DNA of 64,000 nucleotides from Eisenbergiella tayi. GTDB taxonomy: Bacteria > Bacillota > Clostridia > Lachnospirales > Lachnospiraceae. The position numbers and the translations under genes were made by a program. This document shows, piece after piece, positions 1-8,552 of the stretch (positions are counted from its first letter, which is position 1; each line of letters starts with the position of its first letter). The notes beneath the pieces were generated by a model, which was not told where the DNA came from, ran no database searches, and saw only the letters and a program-made list of their open reading frames with translations. Where the stretch lies: NCBI RefSeq assembly GCF_001881565.1, contig NZ_MPDJ01000004.1, forward strand, positions 165,126 through 229,125, read 5' to 3'.

Positions 1-150
1 CTGCCCATGCCCAACAGCAAAGCATCTGGCCGGACACAGGCCGAAGGAAAGTGGGGAGCGTAAGGCCACAGCGCGGACGATGAATACCCTGACGCGAGAA
101 AGAACCTCAGGCAGAGCGCGGCGCTTTTTTTATCTGTACCTGGCAGGAAA
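1..150 (+). other. Structured intergenic DNA at the window edge, possible 3' end of an RNA element
   Basis: No coding frame is convincing here. Read on the plus strand, several short stems can be drawn (GGCC/GGCC near 32-46, GTGG/CCAC near 51-70, CCTGA/TCAGG near 91-113). The stretch ends in a GC-rich segment followed by a seven-T run (126-132), as a terminated plus-strand transcript would. I do not recognise a known riboswitch or RNA family, and the 5' part lies outside the window. Confidence 0.3.
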
Positions 151-153
151 CCT

Positions 154-912
154 TCAGATCTCCAGCAGACGCATTTTTTCCAATACTTTATCCATTTTGG
201 CCGCATGACTGAGGCCCGAATTCCGGGGCAACCTCAATTCTCCCGCAACCTGGCCGTCAGATAAGAACAAAACGCGGCGGGTCCGCGCCGCAATTGCGGC
301 ATCATGGGTTACGAGCATAACTGCCGTTCCCTGTCCGTTAATCTCGGAGAAAAGATCCATGATTTCTCCCGATGCCCTGGAATTCAGGGCCCCGGTGGGT
401 TCATCCCCGAAAACGATTTCCGGCTGGTTCATAAGGGCGCGGCATATTCCCGCTCGCTGAAGCTGGCCGCCGGAAACCTGGGTGACCTTCCTTTTTTCAA
501 GCTGGCTTATCCCGGTCCTTTCCATCAATTCTTTCGCCCTTTCCATTAACTGACCGGCATTTTTTCTGTGATCCCTAAGGGACGGGAAAACGATATTATC
601 CAGGATATTCAGGTTCTTCAAAAGAGAGGGCTGCTGGAATACAAAACCCATCCGCGTCCTGCGCAGATCGGCAAGTTCTTTTTCCCTGAATGATGACAGT
701 TCCCTGCCGCAAAAGGATATTTTTCCGCCGTCAATGCTGTCCATGCCGCTGCAGGCATACAGCAGAGTGGATTTTCCTGAACCGGAGGGGCCCATGACAG
801 AGATAAATTCCCCTTCCTCCACCGATATGTCCACGCCGTCCAATACCCGTCTTTTTTCCCCGCCCTGTCCAAATGTCTTTATGATGCCTTTTCCGCTGAT
901 GATTTCTTTCAT
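154..912 (-). CDS. ABC transporter ATP-binding protein, MacB/LolD type
   Basis: This is a 252-residue nucleotide-binding subunit that powers the permease encoded just upstream. Walker A is GPSGSGKST, the signature is VSGGQ, Walker B leads into GDEPTGALNS (the LolD/MacB hallmark), and the H-loop is VTHD. The ATG at 912 is preceded by AAGGA and is preferred over an upstream TTG at 933. It follows the permease by about 30 bp and is last in a TetR-permease-ATPase operon. MacB/BceA-type pairs usually export peptides or lipids or remove antimicrobial peptides from the membrane; the substrate here cannot be told. Confidence 0.92.
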   Translation of the reverse strand: MKEIISGKGIIKTFGQGGEKRRVLDGVDISVEEGEFISVMGPSGSGKSTLLYACSGMDSIDGGKISFCGRELSSFREKELADLRRTRMGFVFQQPSLLKNLNILDNIVFPSLRDHRKNAGQLMERAKELMERTGISQLEKRKVTQVSGGQLQRAGICRALMNQPEIVFGDEPTGALNSRASGEIMDLFSEINGQGTAVMLVTHDAAIAARTRRVLFLSDGQVAGELRLPRNSGLSHAAKMDKVLEKMRLLEI

Positions 913-945
913 TTGCTTTTCCTTCTGTGCCAAATGGCATCCAAT

Positions 946-3267
946 CTATACTTCTTTTAAGTGTTCCCCAGTGTTTATCCTCTTCACCGCCTGTACTCCG
1001 GCTAAGGCCGCCACAAGAACCGAGCAGACCATCCATAACGGGCAAAGCAGGAAGGAATACAGCGGATTTATCCGAAAGCGGAAGGCGGCGGCGCCAAGTG
1101 AGGAAAGAACCGCTCCTGCCAGCTTTTCTCCTGCCGTATTGGCAAGAAGGATTCCAAGAAGGATGCCGGCAAGCATTACAGATATCAGACGGAATATATA
1201 TTGCAGCCGGATATCCGTGTTGGTAAAACCGGCTGCCTTCATAACGGCAATCGCATACCTGTCTTTCGCTATCAGCAGCCTGACAAAAAGCAGGGTAATA
1301 AACGCTGTGATGAGTACGGCCGCCGCCGCGGCTGCATCAGCCGCCCAGTTTACCGACCGCAGGGTCTGCCCGTATGTCTGTGATACATATTCCCGGATAT
1401 CCGTAATTTTAGCAAAAGGGAATTTTGCTCTGTAGCGGAGCGCCGTTTCCGCCGCCAAAGAGGAATCGGACAGCTTTGCATATACCACACTCCACATAAT
1501 ATCCGCATCCGTGTCCTCAAAAACTGCCTTCGCAGTCTTCCCTCCATTTGTGATATCGGAATAAATACCGCATACCGTCAGCGTTTTCTCACCTGTCCCT
1601 GTACGAAGTGTCAGCGTACTGCCCACCTCTTTTCCAAGCTCCTTTGCCAAAAGGGCGGAAAGGGCGATTTGATTCTCCGAAACAGGGGCATCGCCTTTCG
1701 CGTAGGTTACAGGGAATGCTTTATGGTCGCCGAACTCTATTTTGATGCTTTCTTCCTCATCGTCCGTATTCTTCAAAGTGAAGTTTTTGGTATGAAGCAC
1801 CGTATAACCGGCAACCGAATTGTCTTTTTCCAGTTCCTCCCCTATTCTTCCGGCCTTTTCCGCAACAGCATCCGTCTGCTGGATATCCATCCGCAGATCA
1901 CAGTCCCCGATTCCCATATAAGTGGAAAAGCTTTCGTCCGCAATAGTACTGTACAGGTTCCGGGGGACGACAACGATGAACACTGCGAAAACAAGTACGG
2001 TCAAAATAGTCGCATATATCTTTTTCCGGGATACAACATCCTGCAGGCCATAGGCCGCATTCACTCCAAGCAGGCGGCTGATCCTGTGGAAAAAACGGCC
2101 GGATGTTCCGCCCGACTCTTCCTCAAAGCCAAAGCCGATGGCCCGGGAGGGTGATATCTTACGGAAACGATTCAGCACCCTGTTTACAAAAATAAGGATA
2201 ACCGCCAAAACGATCGCAGCGCCACAGAATCCGGCTGCCAGAGAGAGGGAGCCTTTTCCCGCATCCCCCATGTTCTGCCTGATACTTCCCAGCATCGGTT
2301 CCCGCAGCAGCAGGGAAAACAGAAAACCGGCAAGACAGCCTGTGCCGCCCAATATCGCATATTTTATGAGATAAATCTGTTTCATGCCGGCAATCCGGAT
2401 GCCGATGGCTTTCATCACTCCTATCTCCCGGTAATCCTCTTCTATCTGGGACAGAAGGGTAAAACGGATACACAGCAGGGCGATGAGCACCGCCAGAATA
2501 CTTACCAGCAGAAGCAAACCGATCATAATGCCATCCGACATGGCATTGATCATTTTTATAAGGGGATACGTGATCGCAGGGCCGTTTGCGGGAAGGCCCT
2601 CCGCCGTATAAGCATTGGAAAAGGCGGACGGGTCCGTGCCCTCCTTCAGCCTGAATTCTATCAGGTACTCTTCCTTCCCCAGGCCTGCCGCTTTCTCATA
2701 ATCACTGGGATTCACCAGAAAACGTTTGGAGGAGGACAGCATGGAATTCATCTGGGAATCACGCAAAAAACCGGCTATACGGAATGAAATGCCTCCGATA
2801 TCGGCAGTCTCTCCCAGACCTGCCGTATTATCGCGCATATAGCAGACAGGTACATATATTTCCCCTTCCTGTGGCTGTATCCGGTTTCCGTCCAAATCAA
2901 GCAGGTAGTCAAAATTTGCTCCCTGTATGGTCAGTCCGTTATCCTGCGTGGTGCCCGACAGCGTGTTATCCCCTAACCGTATCTTTCCGCCCTCTATATT
3001 CAGAAACGGCATTATCTGAAAGCTCTCCACATTTTCGTTTTCCGCAGCAAACTGTTCCAGGGCTTCACGGCTGAAATCTCCTGTGTGCATCTGCATAAAA
3101 TGAGGCGTCTGTGCCTGCTCCATTAAGGCATCCACCGCTCCCGCCAGATCAATGGCGAGAAGCGCAGCCAGCGAAACAAGCAAAGCCGCAGCGGCAATAA
3201 ATACAGTGGCTGCAAGCGTAATTATCTTATTTTTAGTCAGATCATTACGGATCATTTTAAATATCAT
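946..3267 (-). CDS. ABC transporter permease with two FtsX domains
   Basis: A 773-residue membrane protein partnered with the downstream ATPase. An N-terminal membrane helix (about residues 10-35) is followed by a roughly 200-residue extracytoplasmic region, then a first three-helix FtsX block containing the cytoplasmic motif REIGVMKAIG. A second extracytoplasmic region and a second FtsX block with IAVMKAAGF follow. This double-FtsX layout is typical of Firmicutes MacB-like exporters. The ATG at 3267 has AGGAG five bases upstream; the longer reading from TTG at 3303 lacks a site. It lies 50 bp behind the TetR gene and is presumably co-transcribed with it. Confidence 0.9.
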   Translation of the reverse strand: MIFKMIRNDLTKNKIITLAATVFIAAAALLVSLAALLAIDLAGAVDALMEQAQTPHFMQMHTGDFSREALEQFAAENENVESFQIMPFLNIEGGKIRLGDNTLSGTTQDNGLTIQGANFDYLLDLDGNRIQPQEGEIYVPVCYMRDNTAGLGETADIGGISFRIAGFLRDSQMNSMLSSSKRFLVNPSDYEKAAGLGKEEYLIEFRLKEGTDPSAFSNAYTAEGLPANGPAITYPLIKMINAMSDGIMIGLLLLVSILAVLIALLCIRFTLLSQIEEDYREIGVMKAIGIRIAGMKQIYLIKYAILGGTGCLAGFLFSLLLREPMLGSIRQNMGDAGKGSLSLAAGFCGAAIVLAVILIFVNRVLNRFRKISPSRAIGFGFEEESGGTSGRFFHRISRLLGVNAAYGLQDVVSRKKIYATILTVLVFAVFIVVVPRNLYSTIADESFSTYMGIGDCDLRMDIQQTDAVAEKAGRIGEELEKDNSVAGYTVLHTKNFTLKNTDDEEESIKIEFGDHKAFPVTYAKGDAPVSENQIALSALLAKELGKEVGSTLTLRTGTGEKTLTVCGIYSDITNGGKTAKAVFEDTDADIMWSVVYAKLSDSSLAAETALRYRAKFPFAKITDIREYVSQTYGQTLRSVNWAADAAAAAAVLITAFITLLFVRLLIAKDRYAIAVMKAAGFTNTDIRLQYIFRLISVMLAGILLGILLANTAGEKLAGAVLSSLGAAAFRFRINPLYSFLLCPLWMVCSVLVAALAGVQAVKRINTGEHLKEV

Positions 3268-3317
3268 TCCAACTCCTATCCACGCGCCTGAACGCATATT
3301 CAAGTCCTTTGACAGCC

Positions 3318-3986
3318 TTATCCTGATACGGCAGGACAGCTGTCACCGCAGGCAGCGGGTCCGTCTGTGAACATCTGCAGCATATCTGGCTCAAGGCTGC
3401 CGCTTTCCGCTCCCAGCATTCTCTCCGCATGAAAGATAAAAGCGCGGATTCGCTGTTCCTGTACTTCCTGTGTATCGTCCATCATATCGTCAAATACGGT
3501 TCCGGCATACACCAGCAGCATTTCCATACATTCACGGGGATAAGGCGTGGAAAACAGTCCTTCCCTGATGCCATCCTGCACCACCTCTGTAAGAACCGGA
3601 GTCACACCCTTCAGCACAGCCGCCTGAGACTTCTGGTGCATCAGTGCATTCTGCGGCTTATGCATCTGTTTCTTCATCTCCTTACCGCTTTCGTGGCTGA
3701 TACTCATGGCACGTACCACACCGGTAATGCGCCGGGGCACCGGAATCCCCTTATCCGCAGCAATTTCCCCGGCAGCGCTTATTATCTGTTCCTGACAGCG
3801 CTTAATCAGGGCATCCAGAATATCCTCTTTTGACTTAAAATGATAATACAGAGTCCCTCTGGCAATTCCCACCTTCTCCAGGATATCGTTGGTGCTTGTG
3901 TTATCAAAGCCCTTGTCGGCAAAAAGCATATCCGCCGCATCCAGTATTTCATTTCTGCGCTCTTCCGCTTCCTTTACCACTCTCAT
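3318..3986 (-). CDS. TetR/AcrR family transcriptional regulator
   Basis: A 222-residue regulator with an N-terminal TetR helix-turn-helix (about residues 10-57, motif GTLYYHFKSKEDIL) and a divergent ligand-binding C-terminal half. The start at 3986 has AGGAG upstream; the in-frame extension to 4136 would run through the promoter and operator and is rejected. It is the first gene of the exporter operon. An inverted repeat directly downstream of its candidate -10 box implies that it represses itself and the exporter. The inducer is unknown but could be the exported compound. Confidence 0.92.
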   Translation of the reverse strand: MRVVKEAEERRNEILDAADMLFADKGFDNTSTNDILEKVGIARGTLYYHFKSKEDILDALIKRCQEQIISAAGEIAADKGIPVPRRITGVVRAMSISHESGKEMKKQMHKPQNALMHQKSQAAVLKGVTPVLTEVVQDGIREGLFSTPYPRECMEMLLVYAGTVFDDMMDDTQEVQEQRIRAFIFHAERMLGAESGSLEPDMLQMFTDGPAACGDSCPAVSG

Positions 3987-4057
3987 TGTACTCTCCTGCC
4001 TGTGTATACAGTCACATATTCCTATGCGAACAGCGATATTTGTTTTCTTTTTATCAT

Positions 4058-4115
4058 TTACCGACAGATTGTCGGTCGGTAATAGAATCCTATCATAAAT
4101 AAAATAATTTGTAAA
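4058..4115 (-). promoter_or_regulatory. Promoter and TetR-type operator of the exporter operon
   Basis: On the minus strand TTTACA (4115-4110) and TAGGAT (4092-4087) are 17 bp apart. Immediately downstream lie two overlapping dyads: ACCGACA/TGTCGGT with a 3-bp spacer (4060-4076) and TTACCGAC/GTCGGTAA with a 9-bp spacer (4058-4082). This placement over the transcription start fits TetR-family autorepression. The protein-site pairing is inferred from position. Confidence 0.6.
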
Positions 4116-4201
4116 GGAAAATAAATAATATGACACCTGTTGTCAGCTTTATTATGCTATACTGAATTGAAATGCGAATCAAAAAATACAGGAGGCCGCC
4201 T

Positions 4202-4624
4202 ATGTATGAAAAAATGCTGAACAAACAGGAAGTCCCTTCCATGGAAGACTTAATCACCTACTGCGGTGCCAACGGAGTTCTGTTTCAGGAACTGAACAGC
4301 TATCTTACAGAAGAATGGAACACACAGACTCTAATCCGTTTTCCCTACGGGAACAGCTACGGATGGGGAGTCAAGCACAGCATAAAAAGTAAACATATCT
4401 GTGATATTTTCGCCGAGGATCAGGCTTTTGAACTGATGCTGAGAATGGATAACAGACAGTATGAGGCTGTTTATAATGATTTGCTGCCTTATACGAAAGA
4501 AGTTATTGACGGAAAATATCCATGCGGTGACGGAGGATGGATTCATTACCGTATTTTATGCCGTGAACATCTGGAGGATGCGAAGAAGCTTCTGGATCAG
4601 AAATGCAAAAAGCGGGAAAGATAA
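4202..4624 (+). CDS. DUF3788 family protein
   Basis: A 140-residue soluble protein matching the DUF3788 pattern: an N-terminal helical part, a central segment with YGWGVKH, and a C-terminal GGWIHYRI stretch, as seen in many Firmicutes. The ATG at 4202 is preceded by AGGAGG; the ORF extends upstream to 4172 but without a site. It is monocistronic and divergent from the TetR operon. Its last codons overlap the terminator stem that serves the convergent Fkp gene. The biochemical role is unknown. Confidence 0.8.
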   Translation: MYEKMLNKQEVPSMEDLITYCGANGVLFQELNSYLTEEWNTQTLIRFPYGNSYGWGVKHSIKSKHICDIFAEDQAFELMLRMDNRQYEAVYNDLLPYTKEVIDGKYPCGDGGWIHYRILCREHLEDAKKLLDQKCKKRER

Positions 4625-4635
4625 ACCTTCCCGCT
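4606..4635 (-). terminator. Intrinsic terminator of the Fkp gene
   Basis: An 8-bp stem AGCGGGAA/TTCCCGCT (4611-4618 and 4628-4635) is followed on the minus strand by a T-run (plus-strand A-run 4606-4610). It overlaps the 3' end of the convergent DUF3788 gene. Confidence 0.65.
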
Positions 4636-4654
4636 CTCTGCATTTCCTTATTCT

Positions 4655-7600
4655 TTATACAAAGGTACTGTCCCAGACATCCACGCCGCTTTCCTGGAAT
4701 ATTTCATGAAGCCGGTCTTTCAGCATCTCTTTTGTTATTCCTTTTTTCAGAATCATCTGAAGGAAGCCTCCCCCGCCTGCCCCTGCAATGAATCTCGCAT
4801 CTATCATATCTTCACACGCCATAAAAATCTGTTCAATACAGGTATTGGTGGATCCGGCATCCAGCTGCTTGGAAAGCTCCCAGTGCTGGTTCAGCAGATC
4901 CATAAAAGCATCCAGATTCTCTCTTTCCAGGGCAAACTTCATCAGAACGGCCAGATTCTGCATTTTTTCCAGGGCATCAATGGACTCCGGACGTCCTCCC
5001 AGATAACCTCCCACCACATCACGGAGCAGATTACGGGCCAGCCTGCGCTGTCCGGTATAAACGAGCACGAAACGTTCCTGCAGTTCCTTCTTCATTTTAT
5101 CGGAAAGCTGTACCTTTTCCACTTTGATTTTCTGATCAATCCCGGGCATGGAAGTAATGAATTTAATCCCCGGACTCAGCCCGCCGACCTGATCCTGCCA
5201 GCCTCCGCCCGTGCTCATAATCTGTTCCATATTCAGAACAATATCATAAATCTCCTCTTCCGACGTTTCCCTGCCCAGGAACTCAAAAAGCCCCTTCACA
5301 CAGGCTCCGGACAGGATACTGCTGGTTCCCAGTCCTGAGCCCTGCGGAATTCCCACTACTCTGGTGGAAAGGCTGATGCCTCCGCCAAGACGTCGGCAGA
5401 TTTCTTCCAGATTTCCCCCCTGCAGAGGAATAATGCCGCAGGCTATAAGCGCCGCTTTATGAAGGGCAAAAGAATCATAAGGATTGTGACAGTCCTGAAT
5501 TTCTTCCACGGTTTCCACGCTGCCTGACGCCCCGATATCCGTACTGGCAAATTCCACATGCAGCTGTTTCAGACGTTTTACCCGGATCTGAATGGGATAT
5601 ATGCCGTTCAGCTTCAATGCCGCATTGAGCACCGCACCTCCTCTTTCATTGCAGTGAGGAGGCGTATCCGTCCACCCGCCGCCCCAGTTCACGCGCACAG
5701 GAAGTTCTACGGAAACCTCATCCCTGGCAATGCGGTAATCCTGGCTGGATGGCAGCTTCGCCGCCGCGCTGTCATAAATGGTTTTCTGAATCGTTCCAAA
5801 ACACATGGCCTCCAGAGAATCATATCCCTTTCCATGGAAGGTGATTCGTTTTTCCTTCATATACTGAGCCAGTGCGTAGTAAATACGTATTTTCAGGGAA
5901 AATGCCGCTTTCTCGGCATCCTCCAGAAGCATCTCATAAATATCGGAACTGATGCCATGAGCGCCGAATACCCCCAGAGCATCCTTGTAATAGCTTCCGC
6001 CCTCAATAGCCCAGACAAATTTGCTGGCAAGGATACGGCTTTCCAGCTCATGCTGCCATCTGCTGATAGCCAGGACATCCGCTTCATTAAAGCTGGAATA
6101 CAGGCTCTTCCGATCCGCCTTTTTCCATTCTTCCCTCTCTTCGGGCGAGGCCGCGCCGTCCGCCATCCGTTTCACGATCAGGGATAACCTGATAGCCTCT
6201 TCCATCGTATCCGCCGCAGGGTAAAGAGCGGCGAACCATAAATAATGCTCGCCGTTTTCCCATATATCCTCCGCCGACAAACCATTCTTTTCCAAAAATG
6301 CCGGAAGGCTTGTTCCCAAAAAGCCGGCACCCTTTTCCAGGGTTCCCTTTGGATTATCCTCCACGCCGTAAATTCTTATAACAAATCTTCCGTCCAGCAG
6401 ACGCAGGCCATGAAGCACCACATGATCGGGAACCGACACATTTCTTAGTTTTACATTGGAGATTACACTCCCCTGTCCGATCTGCGTTTCATCCAGAATA
6501 TAGCTGTCTTCCAGATATGCTCCTGCCGAAACCCTGGCACGCTTGCCCACATAGCTGTTATGCGCGGCATAGGGAGCCTGCTCCGGCGCGGTCGTAGCCA
6601 CCTGCTTTTTCCAGTCCAGGAATTCATAATCTTCCACGTCAGCGGTCACAAGCCTGCGCAGCTCCGTCGTTGTTCCGAAGTGGATAAATTCTGCGGGAGA
6701 CAGGCACAGCAGCTTCATGGAATAAGGCGACAGCACCTCCCATATTTTCCTGCGGCAGGCGAGAAGCTTATCATTTATCGTTCCTTCCGCGGCCTCCCTG
6801 TAATACTGCTTTAATGTGGAGGATCGGGCCAAAGGATACAGGAAATCACCATAAAAGCTGATTCTGGCTTCTTCATTGACAAATTCCCTGAATTTAACAT
6901 CATCAAAACGGCCGTCCGTACTGATCAGGCTGAAGAGGGCATAAAGGAGATCGGAATCCATTATCACGGCCCCGGTATCCAGATCTACATTATCCTGTCC
7001 GTTCACCGCTCCAAGCTCCCGCAGACGTTCTTCGCTTTGCTTGTGCAGGAATTGACCGACATAGTCATTGCCATCATTCAGGAAAACGCCATGATCCTTA
7101 CCGGTCAATACATTTTCCTTCATAGAAATAGCCGCTGCACCATGATAGTTAAAATCAATCTGCAGAGGATTAAAAAGCAAAAGCACATCCCCGGATAATA
7201 TCAGCATTCCCTCAGGGATTCTGGATGGAACGCCTGACATCCCGATTATGAATTCGTCAAACAGCGTGGATGCATAACCGTTAGGCAGCTGCCTTGGTAC
7301 CGGGGAAAAGAGTTTGCCGCAGGCCGAGTATTGAGGAACCCTTTTGCTGTCTCCTCCTGAATGAATTACCAATATCCGGCGGTTCTTAAACAGATTAGCC
7401 GCGCTCTCCTGCTGTTCTTTTTCCGCAATATATTTCAGGACATGGAAGGTTGCGCCGCCGGATCCCACCCGCTTGCCATCCGGATCGGGAAGCACCGCAT
7501 AGTGCGTTCCTGCGGGAAGCAGCCCCTGGGCCAGCCTGTAATCGATTTGTTCCCGGTACGTACGCGCCTGTTCTTCATTGGACGCAGTAAGGATGATGTA

Positions 7601-7744
7601 ATCCCATTTAATAAAGCTGGGCTTTCTCAGGCTGTTCTCATAGTCTTCCCATGAATCCAGATAGGATTGTCTCAGAAAGAGGTTTTTCATTTTTTTGTAA
7701 TTCAAAGGATTATCCCCCGTCAACTCATTTTTTTCAAATCTCAT
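4655..7744 (-). CDS. fkp: Bifunctional L-fucokinase / L-fucose-1-phosphate guanylyltransferase
   Basis: A 1029-residue enzyme of the Fkp family, which salvages free L-fucose in two steps: phosphorylation to fucose-1-phosphate, then GTP-dependent formation of GDP-fucose. The N-terminal half carries the pyrophosphorylase motifs GSGGATF (about 94-100) and HSGGDSKR (about 128-135). The C-terminal third is a GHMP kinase with a substrate motif NWGGGWTDTPP (about 685), the ATP loop QGSGLGTSS (about 800) and the glycine-rich AGAGGGGF (about 990). The length is close to the Bacteroides enzyme. The ATG at 7744 has only a weak AGGT upstream, so the start is less sure than the family. It stands alone, with no fucosyltransferase beside it. 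Confidence 0.93.
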   Translation of the reverse strand: MRFEKNELTGDNPLNYKKMKNLFLRQSYLDSWEDYENSLRKPSFIKWDYIILTASNEEQARTYREQIDYRLAQGLLPAGTHYAVLPDPDGKRVGSGGATFHVLKYIAEKEQQESAANLFKNRRILVIHSGGDSKRVPQYSACGKLFSPVPRQLPNGYASTLFDEFIIGMSGVPSRIPEGMLILSGDVLLLFNPLQIDFNYHGAAAISMKENVLTGKDHGVFLNDGNDYVGQFLHKQSEERLRELGAVNGQDNVDLDTGAVIMDSDLLYALFSLISTDGRFDDVKFREFVNEEARISFYGDFLYPLARSSTLKQYYREAAEGTINDKLLACRRKIWEVLSPYSMKLLCLSPAEFIHFGTTTELRRLVTADVEDYEFLDWKKQVATTAPEQAPYAAHNSYVGKRARVSAGAYLEDSYILDETQIGQGSVISNVKLRNVSVPDHVVLHGLRLLDGRFVIRIYGVEDNPKGTLEKGAGFLGTSLPAFLEKNGLSAEDIWENGEHYLWFAALYPAADTMEEAIRLSLIVKRMADGAASPEEREEWKKADRKSLYSSFNEADVLAISRWQHELESRILASKFVWAIEGGSYYKDALGVFGAHGISSDIYEMLLEDAEKAAFSLKIRIYYALAQYMKEKRITFHGKGYDSLEAMCFGTIQKTIYDSAAAKLPSSQDYRIARDEVSVELPVRVNWGGGWTDTPPHCNERGGAVLNAALKLNGIYPIQIRVKRLKQLHVEFASTDIGASGSVETVEEIQDCHNPYDSFALHKAALIACGIIPLQGGNLEEICRRLGGGISLSTRVVGIPQGSGLGTSSILSGACVKGLFEFLGRETSEEEIYDIVLNMEQIMSTGGGWQDQVGGLSPGIKFITSMPGIDQKIKVEKVQLSDKMKKELQERFVLVYTGQRRLARNLLRDVVGGYLGGRPESIDALEKMQNLAVLMKFALERENLDAFMDLLNQHWELSKQLDAGSTNTCIEQIFMACEDMIDARFIAGAGGGGFLQMILKKGITKEMLKDRLHEIFQESGVDVWDSTFV

Positions 7745-7872
7745 ACTACTATAGACCTATTTTTTATTTTATCCAGACATGAAGAATAAATCAAGCAGGT
7801 TATTTAAAATGATGCTGTTTCTTATATTTTCTGTAAAAGTTCAGACAGACCTGAACCATTCCTATTTATTTG

Positions 7873-7913
7873 CAAAAAAAGAGAATGCAAATTCTTTTTA
7901 AGGATTTACATTC
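7873..7913 (-). terminator. Probable terminator of the coiled-coil gene
   Basis: A 10-bp inverted repeat with one mismatch (7883-7892 and 7904-7913) is followed on the minus strand by a seven-T run (plus-strand A-run 7874-7880). It lies 20 bp beyond the stop codon of the 7934-8401 gene. Confidence 0.5.
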
Positions 7914-7933
7914 CCGATAGTATTGATTTATTT

Positions 7934-8401
7934 TCAGGATGTGGTAACCATCTGTTCCTTTAATTTACGCATTTCATTTTCTAGCGTATTTACACGAATA
8001 AGCAGCATTTCTTTTTGATTTTCAACCACCAGCGCCTGATCCAGTTTCCTGCCTAAATCCAAATGGCCTTCTGCTATAAGGCGGATATTGCGGTTGGTCT
8101 CATTTTCCAATGTCAATTCCAGAGAAGTAATCCGATGTTTCGTATCCTGCATATCTGTCTTCAGCGTCCGGACATCTGACTTTAAATCCTGCACATCCGA
8201 CTTAACAGTCTTCATGTCTGTTTTTAAGGACTCAACATCTGTCTTTAAGGAGCTTACATCTGTTTTTAAAGTTCCCACATCTGTCTTTAAGGAGCTCACA
8301 TCTGCTTTTAATGATCCAACATCTGTTTTTAAAGAGCTCACATCTGCTTTTAAAGACTGGGTAACAGCCAATATTTGCTGAAGTATTTCATTATCTGACA
8401 T
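7934..8401 (-). CDS. Heptad-repeat coiled-coil protein, function unknown
   Basis: A 155-residue acidic/lysine-rich protein without a signal peptide or membrane segment. Residues about 14-85 are nearly exact seven-residue repeats of the type SLKTDV/SLKADV, giving a continuous coiled coil. A less regular coiled coil continues to the C-terminus. The ATG is preceded by GGGAGGTGAT. At DNA level the repeats form 21-bp tandem units that could expand or contract. It resembles repeat hypothetical proteins common in Clostridia and phages. No function can be assigned, and it lies just downstream of the beta-helix operon. Confidence 0.75.
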   Translation of the reverse strand: MSDNEILQQILAVTQSLKADVSSLKTDVGSLKADVSSLKTDVGTLKTDVSSLKTDVESLKTDMKTVKSDVQDLKSDVRTLKTDMQDTKHRITSLELTLENETNRNIRLIAEGHLDLGRKLDQALVVENQKEMLLIRVNTLENEMRKLKEQMVTTS

Positions 8402-8552
8402 CTCTTATTATCACCTCCCGTAGGGGTATTATAGCATAAGGTATTTGTAAAGTCTATATTAATAATGAAATATTAAGCAATTATTTAAACGTAATATCGC
8501 TTACAAAAAATATATCATTTATACCCATAAGAACCATTCTTACATGCCGGAA

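Noticed and set aside
734..1435. Long open frames opposite the ABC exporter genes
   Set aside because: They are shadows of the 946-3267 and 154-912 genes, with no ribosome site and no protein-like composition.
8150..8360. CRISPR array
   Set aside because: The 21-bp units are contiguous, in frame and encode heptads; there are no spacers or cas genes.
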